The notes beneath the pieces were generated by a model. It did no database searches, was not told the DNA's origin, and saw only the letters and a list, made by a program, of their open reading frames with translations. Made by a program: the position numbers and the translations under genes. Shown here piece by piece: positions 42,665 to 51,323 of a stretch of DNA of 64,000 bases (positions are counted from its first letter, which is position 1; each line of letters begins with the position of its first letter). The DNA is from Flammeovirga pacifica (GTDB lineage: Bacteria; Bacteroidota; Bacteroidia; Cytophagales; Flammeovirgaceae): the NCBI RefSeq assembly GCF_000807855.2, contig NZ_JRYR02000001.1:1977881-2041880 (forward strand), written 5' to 3'.

Positions 42665-43507
42665 TTACTTCTTCCCAGAAAACTGAGAAACCCATAACTC
42701 TATTGTTCTACCGTATCTTATTTTAGGGAAATTACCATTTTCATCTTCTTCTGCAGATGGATATTGTCTTACAACAGTTCCTGGAGGTAATTCTGAAGCA
42801 ATATAATTAGTATTGCTTTTACCTAGACCTTGTCCGAATAACACAAATTCAGCATCTCCTTCAGACATCCCTACTAAGTTAGGCACTAATGTTTTAGACT
42901 TCCCTAAACCATCTCCAACTACAATATCTACCTTACCGCCTCTATGAACTTTACGATCAGTAATGATTTTCTTACGTAATTTCCTATCGTATTTCTGAAT
43001 CAATTGACCTTTATATCTTACCTCTAAGATACCTTGATACCTATCTTCTACTCTAGAAATCTTACCAGGTTTTACTCCAATAGTTTTCATTTTTTCAGCA
43101 GCATTTTTTAAAGATGAAGTTAAAATATCATCCAATTTTACTAATTCTGCTTGAGAAGGGTTTACCGTTAAATAGATATTTCTATTATCTTTTACTTTCT
43201 CTCCTGCTTTAGGTGTTTGTGCTAAAACAGTTAAGTAAGGAAGGTCTGGATTATAATTTATTGGCGTAGAGTCAAATATTGTATATCTCAATCCAGCAGA
43301 AGCTAATCGTTTCTCTGCATCGTCTAATGAAAGGCTATCTACATTAGGTACAGTAACTGTTTCACCATGTTTAGTAGCTACATTTAAGTACCCTTCAAAG
43401 AATATCCACATACAAATAAACCCTGCAATTAACATCAAAAATAAATTGAAGATTAAAGCGGTTGGGGATTCCCCGAAAATTAGTTTTTTAATTTTGTTTT
43501 TATCCAT
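42665..43507 (-). CDS. membrane-anchored PASTA-domain protein
   Basis: This 280-residue protein has a cytoplasmic N-terminus, one transmembrane helix (ALIFNLFLMLIAGFICMWIFF, about 17-37) and three periplasmic PASTA domains: VTVPNVDSLSLDDAEKRL near 51-68, a middle one (residues about 125-200), and TLVPNLVGMSEGDAEFVL near 207-224. PASTA domains bind peptidoglycan fragments. There is no kinase domain. It starts 6 nt after a D-Ala-D-Ala ligase gene, so a role in cell-wall growth or sensing is likely. Confidence 0.9.
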   Translation of the reverse strand: MDKNKIKKLIFGESPTALIFNLFLMLIAGFICMWIFFEGYLNVATKHGETVTVPNVDSLSLDDAEKRLASAGLRYTIFDSTPINYNPDLPYLTVLAQTPKAGEKVKDNRNIYLTVNPSQAELVKLDDILTSSLKNAAEKMKTIGVKPGKISRVEDRYQGILEVRYKGQLIQKYDRKLRKKIITDRKVHRGGKVDIVVGDGLGKSKTLVPNLVGMSEGDAEFVLFGQGLGKSNTNYIASELPPGTVVRQYPSAEEDENGNFPKIRYGRTIELWVSQFSGKK

Positions 43508-43513
43508 AGTAAT

Positions 43514-46225
43514 TCATTTGCTAAGCTTAGCTTCCGTTCGTTTTATACCATAATCAAGAATATTATCGATAAAGTCATAAGGCTTATAACCATTAATAGC
43601 AGCCTGATGGAAAATACATGTTGCAGGAGTCATTCCTGGCAGAGAGTTCACTTCAATAATAATTGTTTCTACTCTCTTCTGTTCTTTCCAAATTCTGACA
43701 AAAGCATCAATTCTACAATACCCTTGAACATTTAGTATTTTTGCCACCTTCTCAAGGTCGTTTCTCACAGCATCAGAAATCCATTTTTGTTCTTCTGGAT
43801 TTGGAGAGAACCTTGGGGGAGTAATATTTTGCCCTTCACCAGCTAAGAATTTCTCTTCTAAAGAAAGAATTTCTCCACTTGCCAAAGCTTCAGAAGGTTC
43901 AAATATTTCGTATGTACGAGTACCATCTTCATGCCACTTTGTTAACATTCCACCAGTGATTTCTAAAAAGTGATCTGCATCTTTAGCACTAATAAGCTCC
44001 TCAATTAAGATTCTCTGCTTACTTGGAAACTCTTCATTTTTATCTAAATTCAGTTGGTTTCTTAAGTTCTCATTCACCTCTTCCTCCTCTCTGAACATTG
44101 CTTCTGCAAAATGCTCTAAAGTAGAACGGTTTTTAACCATCATTACTGCTGAAGAACATCCATCATCTGCAGGTTTAGCAATTATTGGGTAAGTAAAATT
44201 AGCTTCAACCACATCAATGGCAGCTTTTGCATCTTTAAGCCAATTTTCTTTTTGCAACAACATATGCTCTGCAACAAAAATATCTTTCTCCCCTAATATT
44301 TCAGTAGTCACAAATTTATCAATTGTCACTTCTGAACTATCTACATCTGAACCATTGTAAGGAATACCTTTTTCATTTAAATGCTTTTGTACTGCACCAT
44401 CTTCGCCAGGTCGGCCATGAAGGGCAATAAAAACAGCATCTACTCTTTCTTTTAATGTATCATAAGTGAGTGGTTTTGGATCAAAACACACACCTGCGGC
44501 ATATTTATCTGTAATTTTTGACGCCTTTTGAATAGCTTCCGTTAAAACCTCATGCTTTTCTCCAGACAATGCTTGATCAATTTTTAATTTGATATCATCA
44601 GCATTATCCTTTAACATGATATTGATAGGCAACTCATAGATGACATGATCTGTATCGCTTCCTGTTAAGAAAATAGGTACAGCCTCATATTTATGTGATG
44701 ACGCTAGTTTTTCGAAAATATTTCTACCGCTTTCTACAGAAATGTGTCTTTCTGAAGAATAGCCACCCATGATTACACCCACTCTAAGTTTCTGTTGATC
44801 GTCTGATGACAATTGAGAAATTTGAGCATCTAATGATTTCAACAAAGGCTTTGTCACCACAGTATTTTTACCTGAACGAATACGGCATGCCAATGACGTT
44901 CTAATGATAAAGGTTAAGAATTGTGATGGGTTTAAACCAATTTCAGCCGCTTGATGAAAAAAGAAAGAAGAAGGCATCATACCTGAAGTAGTATTCGGAT
45001 CATTCAAGAAGACTTCTCCACTATCAGTTACAAATCCATCAATTCTAGCATATACATCAAATTGCAATTTAGTATAGAGCTCTTCACACTTGAATTGAAT
45101 TTCTCTTACCTTATCAATAGGAAGATCTATAGGAGTTACCTTTCTACTCATACCAGGAAGGTATTTCGATCGATAATCAAATACGCCTTCATTACCTCTT
45201 ACAATCTCAGTAGGTGGCAATGCTAAAGGGGACGCTTGTTCATCTTCAACAACAATACAAGAAAACTCTCTTCCTTTGATGTGTTGCTCGATCAATAATC
45301 TCTCTTCTGCATCTAAAGATTGATAACTCACCAAATCTTTACCTTTTTCCTCTAACTCTGAAGTAAGGTGATTGTATAGTTCTTTTGGATTATAAATGAT
45401 GGTTTCACTATCTCCATTGACATACACAGGTAAACCAATACCTAAGCGAACATCAACAAAATCATGTACAAAACGAACTTTATCTTCTTTTTCTAAAGAA
45501 GTCCATTGTTCTTTTGTAACCTCATCTATAAATAATGATTTCTTAGCAGCTGCTTTAAAAGCTTCTACATTATCTTCTTTAACTATGCTTACTCCTAAAG
45601 ATGAACCTTGTCTAGGCGCTTTTACTACCAAAGGCATACCTAAAGCAGTTTTCAATGTATTGAAAGTAGCCTCCACATTTTCTTCGGTTAAATTGTCCGC
45701 ATCAATCACTTGATAATCGGGTGTTTTTAAACCTAAATCAGAAAATAATTTCTTTTGAGTAATCTTATCAATACCAATAGCAGAAGACAAAACACCTGCA
45801 CCAGAATAAGGAATACCATACCATTCCAATAATCCTTGCAAGTTCCCATCTTCACCGTAAGGACCGTGTAAAGCTAAAAATGCAAAATCAAATAACTGAT
45901 GAAAATCCTCAGGCTTAATTCTTTGCCCTACAAGATTAGTCATCTCGTTTAATTGTTCTTCTGATAACTTACCTAGAGATTCCACATACATTTGAAAACC
46001 CGATAAATCATTAGGAACACTTTGTACAGGAGGATAAAAATCTCTAACTGTACCTTTATATACAAAACTCCAATCTAAATGAATGAAGTTACCTAAACTA
46101 TCAACAAATATTGGAACAGGCTCGAACAATTGTTTGTCTAAATTATCATACACTGTTCTACCACCTGCAAAGGAGATTTCACGTTCACGTGAAATACCTC
46201 CGAAAAAAATTCCTATTTTCATCAT
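43514..46225 (-). CDS. double-length D-alanine-D-alanine ligase-like protein (two ATP-grasp modules)
   Basis: This 903-residue protein consists of two tandem Ddl-type modules. Module 1 (about 1-460) opens with IFFGGISREREIS and has KAPRQGSSLGVS, YRSKYLPG and a metal site DPNTTSG (Asp409, Asn411). Module 2 (about 480-903) opens with VIMGGYSSERHIS and has DDGCSSAVMMVK and the canonical metal site EVNSLPGMT (Glu858, Asn860). Single Ddl is about 310-370 residues. It probably makes the D-Ala-D-Ala dipeptide for peptidoglycan, or a related dipeptide. I start at one of the paired ATGs at 46225. PASTA follows 6 nt downstream. Confidence 0.85.
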   Translation of the reverse strand: MMKIGIFFGGISREREISFAGGRTVYDNLDKQLFEPVPIFVDSLGNFIHLDWSFVYKGTVRDFYPPVQSVPNDLSGFQMYVESLGKLSEEQLNEMTNLVGQRIKPEDFHQLFDFAFLALHGPYGEDGNLQGLLEWYGIPYSGAGVLSSAIGIDKITQKKLFSDLGLKTPDYQVIDADNLTEENVEATFNTLKTALGMPLVVKAPRQGSSLGVSIVKEDNVEAFKAAAKKSLFIDEVTKEQWTSLEKEDKVRFVHDFVDVRLGIGLPVYVNGDSETIIYNPKELYNHLTSELEEKGKDLVSYQSLDAEERLLIEQHIKGREFSCIVVEDEQASPLALPPTEIVRGNEGVFDYRSKYLPGMSRKVTPIDLPIDKVREIQFKCEELYTKLQFDVYARIDGFVTDSGEVFLNDPNTTSGMMPSSFFFHQAAEIGLNPSQFLTFIIRTSLACRIRSGKNTVVTKPLLKSLDAQISQLSSDDQQKLRVGVIMGGYSSERHISVESGRNIFEKLASSHKYEAVPIFLTGSDTDHVIYELPINIMLKDNADDIKLKIDQALSGEKHEVLTEAIQKASKITDKYAAGVCFDPKPLTYDTLKERVDAVFIALHGRPGEDGAVQKHLNEKGIPYNGSDVDSSEVTIDKFVTTEILGEKDIFVAEHMLLQKENWLKDAKAAIDVVEANFTYPIIAKPADDGCSSAVMMVKNRSTLEHFAEAMFREEEEVNENLRNQLNLDKNEEFPSKQRILIEELISAKDADHFLEITGGMLTKWHEDGTRTYEIFEPSEALASGEILSLEEKFLAGEGQNITPPRFSPNPEEQKWISDAVRNDLEKVAKILNVQGYCRIDAFVRIWKEQKRVETIIIEVNSLPGMTPATCIFHQAAINGYKPYDFIDNILDYGIKRTEAKLSK

Positions 46226-46400
46226 GACCAACAAATTTAACAAAAACAAGATGAGAATTAAGTATTAAAGATTAAGTTTTCTTATAGTTTAAGCTAATTA
46301 TTAATGTTTTTTACCAACAATTCTTTTTTATTTTTTTTAAAATTTAAATGTTGAGTAGGAAAACATTAAAGATCAGAGAATGAATATTGCCATCTTCTAG

Positions 46401-46429
46401 TTTGGATTAAATAAAACTTATTAAATTTG
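46401..46429 (+). promoter_or_regulatory. promoter of the gene at 46462
   Basis: TTTG (46401-46404), 17 nt and TAAATTTG (46422-46429) match both boxes of the Bacteroidota promoter exactly. The start codon lies 33 nt downstream. Confidence 0.65.
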
Positions 46430-46461
46430 ATGATACTATTTGATCTATTTATGCTAAAAAA

Positions 46462-47172
46462 ATGAAACTCACCCTATCTTATTTCTTATTTATTATTATC
46501 ACAATTCCTGCTTATAGTCAAGAAACTAACTTCTTTAACTCATTTATGGATTATGTAGAACACAACTCAGACTCTACTATATTTCAAGAGGAATATCATT
46601 TCGATAAAATATTTAAAGTTGTGGAAACAAAAGGAGCTGAAATACATGAATTTTATATATACAGCAACAACAAAGAAAACTATTTCGGTATTTCTCAAAA
46701 AAAAGAGGCTCAAGAGTTGATGGTATTTGACTATAACACAGAAAACATTATCACTTTTTGTCTTATAAATAATGAGCCTTATGCTATTTGTGGTCCATTC
46801 TCCTACTTTAATTATTTTGCACCCAAACCCATTAATTATGCCTTCAAAAAAATAGATCATATAGATCACAAAAAACATTATCAATCTGTTAACGATTCTA
46901 TCAAACTAGATATTTATCTCTCAAAAGAAAGTGAATTTAATACTGTTGGATTTAAATATGGCTTTTGGATGATGATTGAAGAAACTTCTTTTTATGACAT
47001 CCCATTATTAGATAAAGGAGCCATTGTAGAGATAAAAAAAAGTCATATAGATAATCAATTGATTCATCATGCTTTATCTCATCAACCCATGAATATAAAT
47101 AAAACGGTATCATTTAAAGGCAGAAAAATTATGGATTTTGGTGTTTTTAAAGACAAAATGAAAAATGATTAA
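46462..47172 (+). CDS. exported hypothetical protein
   Basis: This 236-residue protein has a signal peptide (LSYFLFIIITIPAYSQ, cleaved near residue 19) and a mature part rich in Phe, Tyr, Ile and His. Nothing in it matches a family I know. It has its own consensus promoter. The base composition is as AT-rich as the surroundings. The M28 peptidase gene follows 78 nt downstream. Confidence 0.65.
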   Translation: MKLTLSYFLFIIITIPAYSQETNFFNSFMDYVEHNSDSTIFQEEYHFDKIFKVVETKGAEIHEFYIYSNNKENYFGISQKKEAQELMVFDYNTENIITFCLINNEPYAICGPFSYFNYFAPKPINYAFKKIDHIDHKKHYQSVNDSIKLDIYLSKESEFNTVGFKYGFWMMIEETSFYDIPLLDKGAIVEIKKSHIDNQLIHHALSHQPMNINKTVSFKGRKIMDFGVFKDKMKND

Positions 47173-47250
47173 AAAAAATCATTAACTTAAATAAACATAC
47201 CTTCTCTATTTATGAAGACTTAAAAATTAAAGCAATTCTAATATAACTAT

Positions 47251-48231
47251 ATGACATTAACCCTAAGCATATTAATTCTATTAATTTCCCTTTTCGCTAT
47301 TTTGATTTATTCTGTATATCAACCTTGCTCAAAGGTGAAATTGAATGAAATTGATGCTTCAAAAATAAGTGTCAATGAAAATGAATTAGCCAAACATGTA
47401 AATGCATTATGCACTACGACAGGGTATAGAAATTATAAAAATAAGATTGCTCAAGCTGAAACATTGGGTTACATTTCAAAAACACTGAATAGTTTTGGTT
47501 ATGAGGTTCATGAACAAAAGTTTACAGCTGTAGAAGAAGAATATGTAAATTTAATTGTCTTCTATGGAAACCCTAATGCACCTAGAATAGTAGTCGGTGC
47601 ACATTACGATAGTTTTGGAGATCAACACGGTGCAGACGACAACGCAAGTGGTATTGCCGGTGTCTTAGAAATGGCCCGTCTATTACAGGTACATCAACCC
47701 ATATTAGAGTATTGTATTGAATTGGTAGCGTATGCCAATGAAGAGAGACCTTTTTTCACTACGAAAGATATGGGCAGTTTTGTTCATGCTAAAAGAAATT
47801 TTGATAAGAAAGTATCTACAAAACTCATGGTTTGTTTAGAAATGATTGGATATTTTAATGATCAGGAAGGATCTCAAAAATACCCTGTAAGCTTCTTAAA
47901 CTATTTATACCCAACAAAAGCAAATTTCATAGCTTTAGTTGGAAATATGAATAACCATTCTACCGTCAAAGAATTTAAAAAATACATGAAACAAGTAGCC
48001 GCAATTGATGTTTATTCTATTAATGCTCCTTCTAGTATTAAAGGGCTTGCTAATTCCGATCACAGAAATTATTGGCACTTTAAACAAAATGCGCTGATGG
48101 TAACTGATACTTCATATTTCAGAAATCCACACTATCATCAAAAATCTGATTTACCTGACACTTTAAATTATAAAAAAATGGCAGAAGTTTTGAAAGGTAC
48201 TTATTATTCAATTGTAAATATTACACTTTAG
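47251..48231 (+). CDS. M28-family zinc aminopeptidase
   Basis: This 326-residue metallopeptidase is anchored by an N-terminal helix (LTLSILILLISLFAILIYS). Metal ligands appear in order: GAHYDS (His118, Asp120), HGADDNASG (Asp129/130), YANEERP (Glu164 and Glu165), CLEMIGY, and PHYHQKSD near 304. Glu in LEMIGY takes the place where many aminopeptidases have Asp, as in a known M28 subgroup. The catalytic domain should face the periplasm. The next gene starts 10 nt after it. Confidence 0.88.
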   Translation: MTLTLSILILLISLFAILIYSVYQPCSKVKLNEIDASKISVNENELAKHVNALCTTTGYRNYKNKIAQAETLGYISKTLNSFGYEVHEQKFTAVEEEYVNLIVFYGNPNAPRIVVGAHYDSFGDQHGADDNASGIAGVLEMARLLQVHQPILEYCIELVAYANEERPFFTTKDMGSFVHAKRNFDKKVSTKLMVCLEMIGYFNDQEGSQKYPVSFLNYLYPTKANFIALVGNMNNHSTVKEFKKYMKQVAAIDVYSINAPSSIKGLANSDHRNYWHFKQNALMVTDTSYFRNPHYHQKSDLPDTLNYKKMAEVLKGTYYSIVNITL

Positions 48232-48241
48232 ACCGTTAATT

Positions 48242-48649
48242 ATGAAGTTTAATCAAATTTACAAAAGCGATTTCCAAGAAATAGGATACAACGAATCTTA
48301 TCAAATTATAAAATCAACTTGGAATACTCCAATTAATCTTTCTGAAAAAATTTACAGACAAGAATTAAATCAATATTTTGATATTTTAAAACAAACTACC
48401 CCTAAAAACGTTTTAGTAGATGCAGTTAAGGCTTACTACCAAATCCTTCCTGAAACACAAGAATGGATGCAAAAACGTAGCTTTGAGATACATAAAGAGG
48501 TTAATTTGAAAAAAATGGCATGGTTAGTATCTTCCGATTTATTCTCTCAAATGACCTTTGATCAAGCTATAGAAAACCTTAATGAAGTGGTAGAATTTCA
48601 ATTAAAATATTTCGATGATTTAGACGATGCACAAAATTGGCTAAAATAA
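48242..48649 (+). CDS. hypothetical protein, possibly STAS/SpoIIAA-like
   Basis: This 135-residue cytoplasmic protein has no signal peptide. The order of elements (an initial strand, PKNVLVDAVKAYYQILPETQEWM, then KKMAWLVSSDLFSQMTFDQAIE and an ending in DDAQNWL) resembles the SpoIIAA-like/STAS proteins common in Bacteroidota. I am not certain of this. It lies 10 nt after the M28 gene and probably shares its transcript. Confidence 0.65.
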   Translation: MKFNQIYKSDFQEIGYNESYQIIKSTWNTPINLSEKIYRQELNQYFDILKQTTPKNVLVDAVKAYYQILPETQEWMQKRSFEIHKEVNLKKMAWLVSSDLFSQMTFDQAIENLNEVVEFQLKYFDDLDDAQNWLK

Positions 48650-48651
48650 AT

Positions 48652-48683
48652 CTTGGATAAATTATATTATATACATATATTTG
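48652..48683 (+). promoter_or_regulatory. promoter of glutathione peroxidase gene
   Basis: CTTG (48652-48655), 20 nt and TATATTTG (48676-48683) form a near-consensus promoter just after the previous stop codon, giving a leader of about 50 nt. Confidence 0.6.
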
Positions 48684-48738
48684 AAGACATTAACAAATTG
48701 CTTTATTCTTTTTTATAAACACTTTAAACTAACATTGG

Positions 48739-49332
48739 ATGAAAAAATTTCTTACAATATTAACTGTGACTTCATTAGCTTTATTAGCCTGTACTAGAGT
48801 TCACAAAACGAGTCCAGAAGAAATATCTTTAGATGATGACTACAGAAAAAGAGAATCTCCTTTTTATTCTTTCAAAATGAAAAAATTGAATGGAGAAGTA
48901 TTAGATTTTCAATCATTAAAAGGAAAAAAGATTCTTATTGTAAATACTGCTTCAAAATGTGGCTACACTCCACAATATGAAGCTTTACAAGAACTTCATG
49001 AAAAATATGGAGAAGAATTAGTAATATTAGGTTTCCCTTGTAATCAATTTGGTGGTCAAGAACCTGGATCAAGTGAAGAGATCGCTTCTTTCTGTAAAAT
49101 CAACTACGGAGTTACATTTACAATGATGGAAAAAGTCAATGTAAAAAAGAAAGATGATCAATCACCATTATATAGATGGTTATCAGATCCTGATGAAAAT
49201 GGTTGGAATGATGAAGCACCTTCATGGAATTTCTGTAAATACTACATTAATGAAAAAGGAGAATTGAAAGACTTCTTTAATTCAAATATAAAACCTATGG
49301 ACGAGGAGGTAATTAAATCTATCTCTAAGTAA
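48739..49332 (+). CDS. glutathione/thioredoxin peroxidase lipoprotein
   Basis: This 197-residue peroxidase reduces hydroperoxides. The signal ends in LLAC (Cys18), a lipobox, so it is anchored in the envelope. The catalytic tetrad is visible: Cys74 in NTASKCGYTPQY, Gln103 in FPCNQFGG, and Trp163 with Asn164 in SWNF. The peroxidatic residue is Cys and not selenocysteine. Such enzymes generally use thioredoxin. The envelope location suggests a periplasmic electron donor that is not obvious here. Confidence 0.9.
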   Translation: MKKFLTILTVTSLALLACTRVHKTSPEEISLDDDYRKRESPFYSFKMKKLNGEVLDFQSLKGKKILIVNTASKCGYTPQYEALQELHEKYGEELVILGFPCNQFGGQEPGSSEEIASFCKINYGVTFTMMEKVNVKKKDDQSPLYRWLSDPDENGWNDEAPSWNFCKYYINEKGELKDFFNSNIKPMDEEVIKSISK

Positions 49333-49351
49333 AGAATTTACACACATCACA

Positions 49352-49391
49352 AAACGGCTACCTTAGATCTTTAAGGTAGCCGTTTCTTTTT
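49352..49391 (+). terminator. glutathione peroxidase terminator
   Basis: A perfect 14-bp stem (49352-49365 with 49372-49385) around GATCTT is followed by CTTTTTAT, 20 nt after the stop codon. Confidence 0.9.
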
Positions 49392-49506
49392 ATAAAAAAT
49401 TCAGTCTCATGTCTCTAAATATTTTTTTACTGAGTTTTATTATTTCAAACCACCTATTATTATTAATTAATTACTTTCAAATTCCTTCTTTTTATATCTT
49501 TATAAT

Positions 49507-50094
49507 ATGAGTGATAAAATATTCTGGGATAAAAAATATGAAAACCAACAAACTGGTTGGGACATCGGTTATGCTAGTACTCCATTAGTAGAATACTTTG
49601 ATCAATTAACCAATAAAGAACTTTATATTTTAATACCTGGCGTCGGAAACGCTTACGAATTAGAGTATTTATGGAAAAAAGGTTTCAAAAATGTCTATGC
49701 ATTAGACCTTTCAGAAAAACCTATAAATAATTTTCTTCAAAGGGTAAAAGACTTCCCAAAAGATCAAATTATCTGTGATGACTTCTTCAAAACATCAATT
49801 AGCATAAAATTTGATCTAATAATTGAGCAGACTTTTTTCTGTGCACTCCCACCTTCAATGAGGGAACAATATGTATTACATACACATCGTTTATTAAAAG
49901 AAGGCGGCAAAATCAGTGGATTACTATTTACTTTTCCATTATCAATGGAAGGTCCCCCTTTTGGTGGTTCAATTCAAGAATATCAAAAGTTATTTAATCA
50001 GTATTTCACGATCAAAAAAATGGAAGAATGTTATAATAGCATTCCTCCAAGACAAGGTAATGAGTTGTTTGTCATCCTTGAAAAAAATGTTTGA
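49507..50094 (+). CDS. TPMT-family SAM-dependent methyltransferase
   Basis: This 195-residue methyltransferase resembles thiopurine S-methyltransferases: FWDKKYENQQTGWDIGY near the start, ILIPGVGNAYELEYL (41-55) as the SAM-binding motif I, and IIEQTFFCALPPSMREQY after motif II. GPPFGG and PPRQGNELFVIL are further family features. The substrate (a thiol, thiopurine, halide or other) cannot be told. It is followed by the GAF protein after 13 nt. Confidence 0.87.
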   Translation: MSDKIFWDKKYENQQTGWDIGYASTPLVEYFDQLTNKELYILIPGVGNAYELEYLWKKGFKNVYALDLSEKPINNFLQRVKDFPKDQIICDDFFKTSISIKFDLIIEQTFFCALPPSMREQYVLHTHRLLKEGGKISGLLFTFPLSMEGPPFGGSIQEYQKLFNQYFTIKKMEECYNSIPPRQGNELFVILEKNV

Positions 50095-50107
50095 ATAAGA
50101 TTGCTTT

Positions 50108-51166
50108 ATGAATAAACAAATTGGCATTAAAGTATTGTGGTTAGACCAATACGCAAAGCTGAAAAAGGGAAATCAAAAATTAAAAGAAGAATTAGAAAAT
50201 GCTTTGAAATTTTCTAACTCCTTGATCTCTGATGATCAGAATTTTGAAGTTCATGATGATGAAAAATCTGAACTTATTCTTTCTATAGAAGCAATAAGGA
50301 AGCAAAGAAAAAAACTTAAAATTGTAGAATCTGAAAGGAATTGGGTATCTAATGGATTAACTAAATTTGTTGATATTCTAAGAACATCTCAAAACAACCT
50401 TGAAGAACTCTGTGATCAAATTATCAATAATTTAGTTTCTTACCTCAATTTAACTCAAGGTGGCTTATTTGTAGTGAGTGAAAACTTAGAGGATAGAAAA
50501 GAGCTGCACCTTGTTTCTGCTTACGCCTATGAGCGAAAAAAATATTTAAACAGAACTGTAAAGCCAAGAGAGGGACTTGTTGGACAAGTATTTATTGAAA
50601 AGAAACCAATGTATTTAAAGGAAGTTCCTGAACAATACATCAATATAACTAGTGGATTAGGAAAAGCTAGACCAACTAATTTATTCATTGCTCCTATGCT
50701 AATGAATGATGAAGTCTATGGAATTATAGAACTAGCATCCTTAAATGAAATGCCTGAGTATCAAAGAGAATTTGTGCTTAAGCTGGGAGAAACAATTGCT
50801 TCTACTATTGCCTCTACTAGAAATTCGGATAGAATGAAAACCCTCCTTGAGGATTCTCAAATACAAGCAGAACAAATGAGAGCTCAAGAAGAGGAAATGA
50901 GACAAAATGTTGAAGAACTTCAGGCTACTCAAGAGGAAATGCATAGAAAGCAAAAAGAGCTTGAAGCAGCTAACTCAAAAATGCTTCATAACGAAGGAGT
51001 TCTTACTAAAGCTTTCGAGAAATTGAGAACATCTGAGGAAAACCATAAAAATCAAATTCAATCTCTTCAAAATGAAAAAGAGCAAAAAGATCAGAAAATT
51101 TTGGAATTAGAGAGAGAAATTGAGCTAAAAAACGAAGAAATTAAAAAATTAGGAGGTCAACTCTAA
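50108..51166 (+). CDS. GAF-domain coiled-coil signalling protein
   Basis: This is a 352-residue cytoplasmic protein. An N-terminal coiled coil (about 15-85) is followed by a GAF domain (about 95-240, with REGLVGQVFIEKKPMYL and NLFIAPMLMNDEVYGIIELAS) and a long C-terminal coiled coil (245-350), including EQMRAQEEEMRQNVEELQAT, a heptad pattern seen in many Cytophagales signalling proteins. There is no kinase, cyclase or output domain, so it may relay a small-molecule signal by dimerisation. It is 13 nt after the methyltransferase gene. Confidence 0.85.
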   Translation: MNKQIGIKVLWLDQYAKLKKGNQKLKEELENALKFSNSLISDDQNFEVHDDEKSELILSIEAIRKQRKKLKIVESERNWVSNGLTKFVDILRTSQNNLEELCDQIINNLVSYLNLTQGGLFVVSENLEDRKELHLVSAYAYERKKYLNRTVKPREGLVGQVFIEKKPMYLKEVPEQYINITSGLGKARPTNLFIAPMLMNDEVYGIIELASLNEMPEYQREFVLKLGETIASTIASTRNSDRMKTLLEDSQIQAEQMRAQEEEMRQNVEELQATQEEMHRKQKELEAANSKMLHNEGVLTKAFEKLRTSEENHKNQIQSLQNEKEQKDQKILELEREIELKNEEIKKLGGQL

Positions 51167-51323
51167 TATTATTTCTAAACAAAGCATAGGTTATTGCAAG
51201 AAGTTGTAATAACCTATTATTTTTGCTACTTGAAAAAGTAGGTCATCTTACAATTTCTTTTTTTTGAATAGTAACAAAGTTTAGAGCTGTAAATTTTTTA
51301 TACAGCTACAAAAAAAGTGATAT

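Noticed and set aside
45396-45713. Open frame of 105 codons opposite the Ddl gene
   Set aside because: Shadow of a conserved coding region, no start signal or family match.
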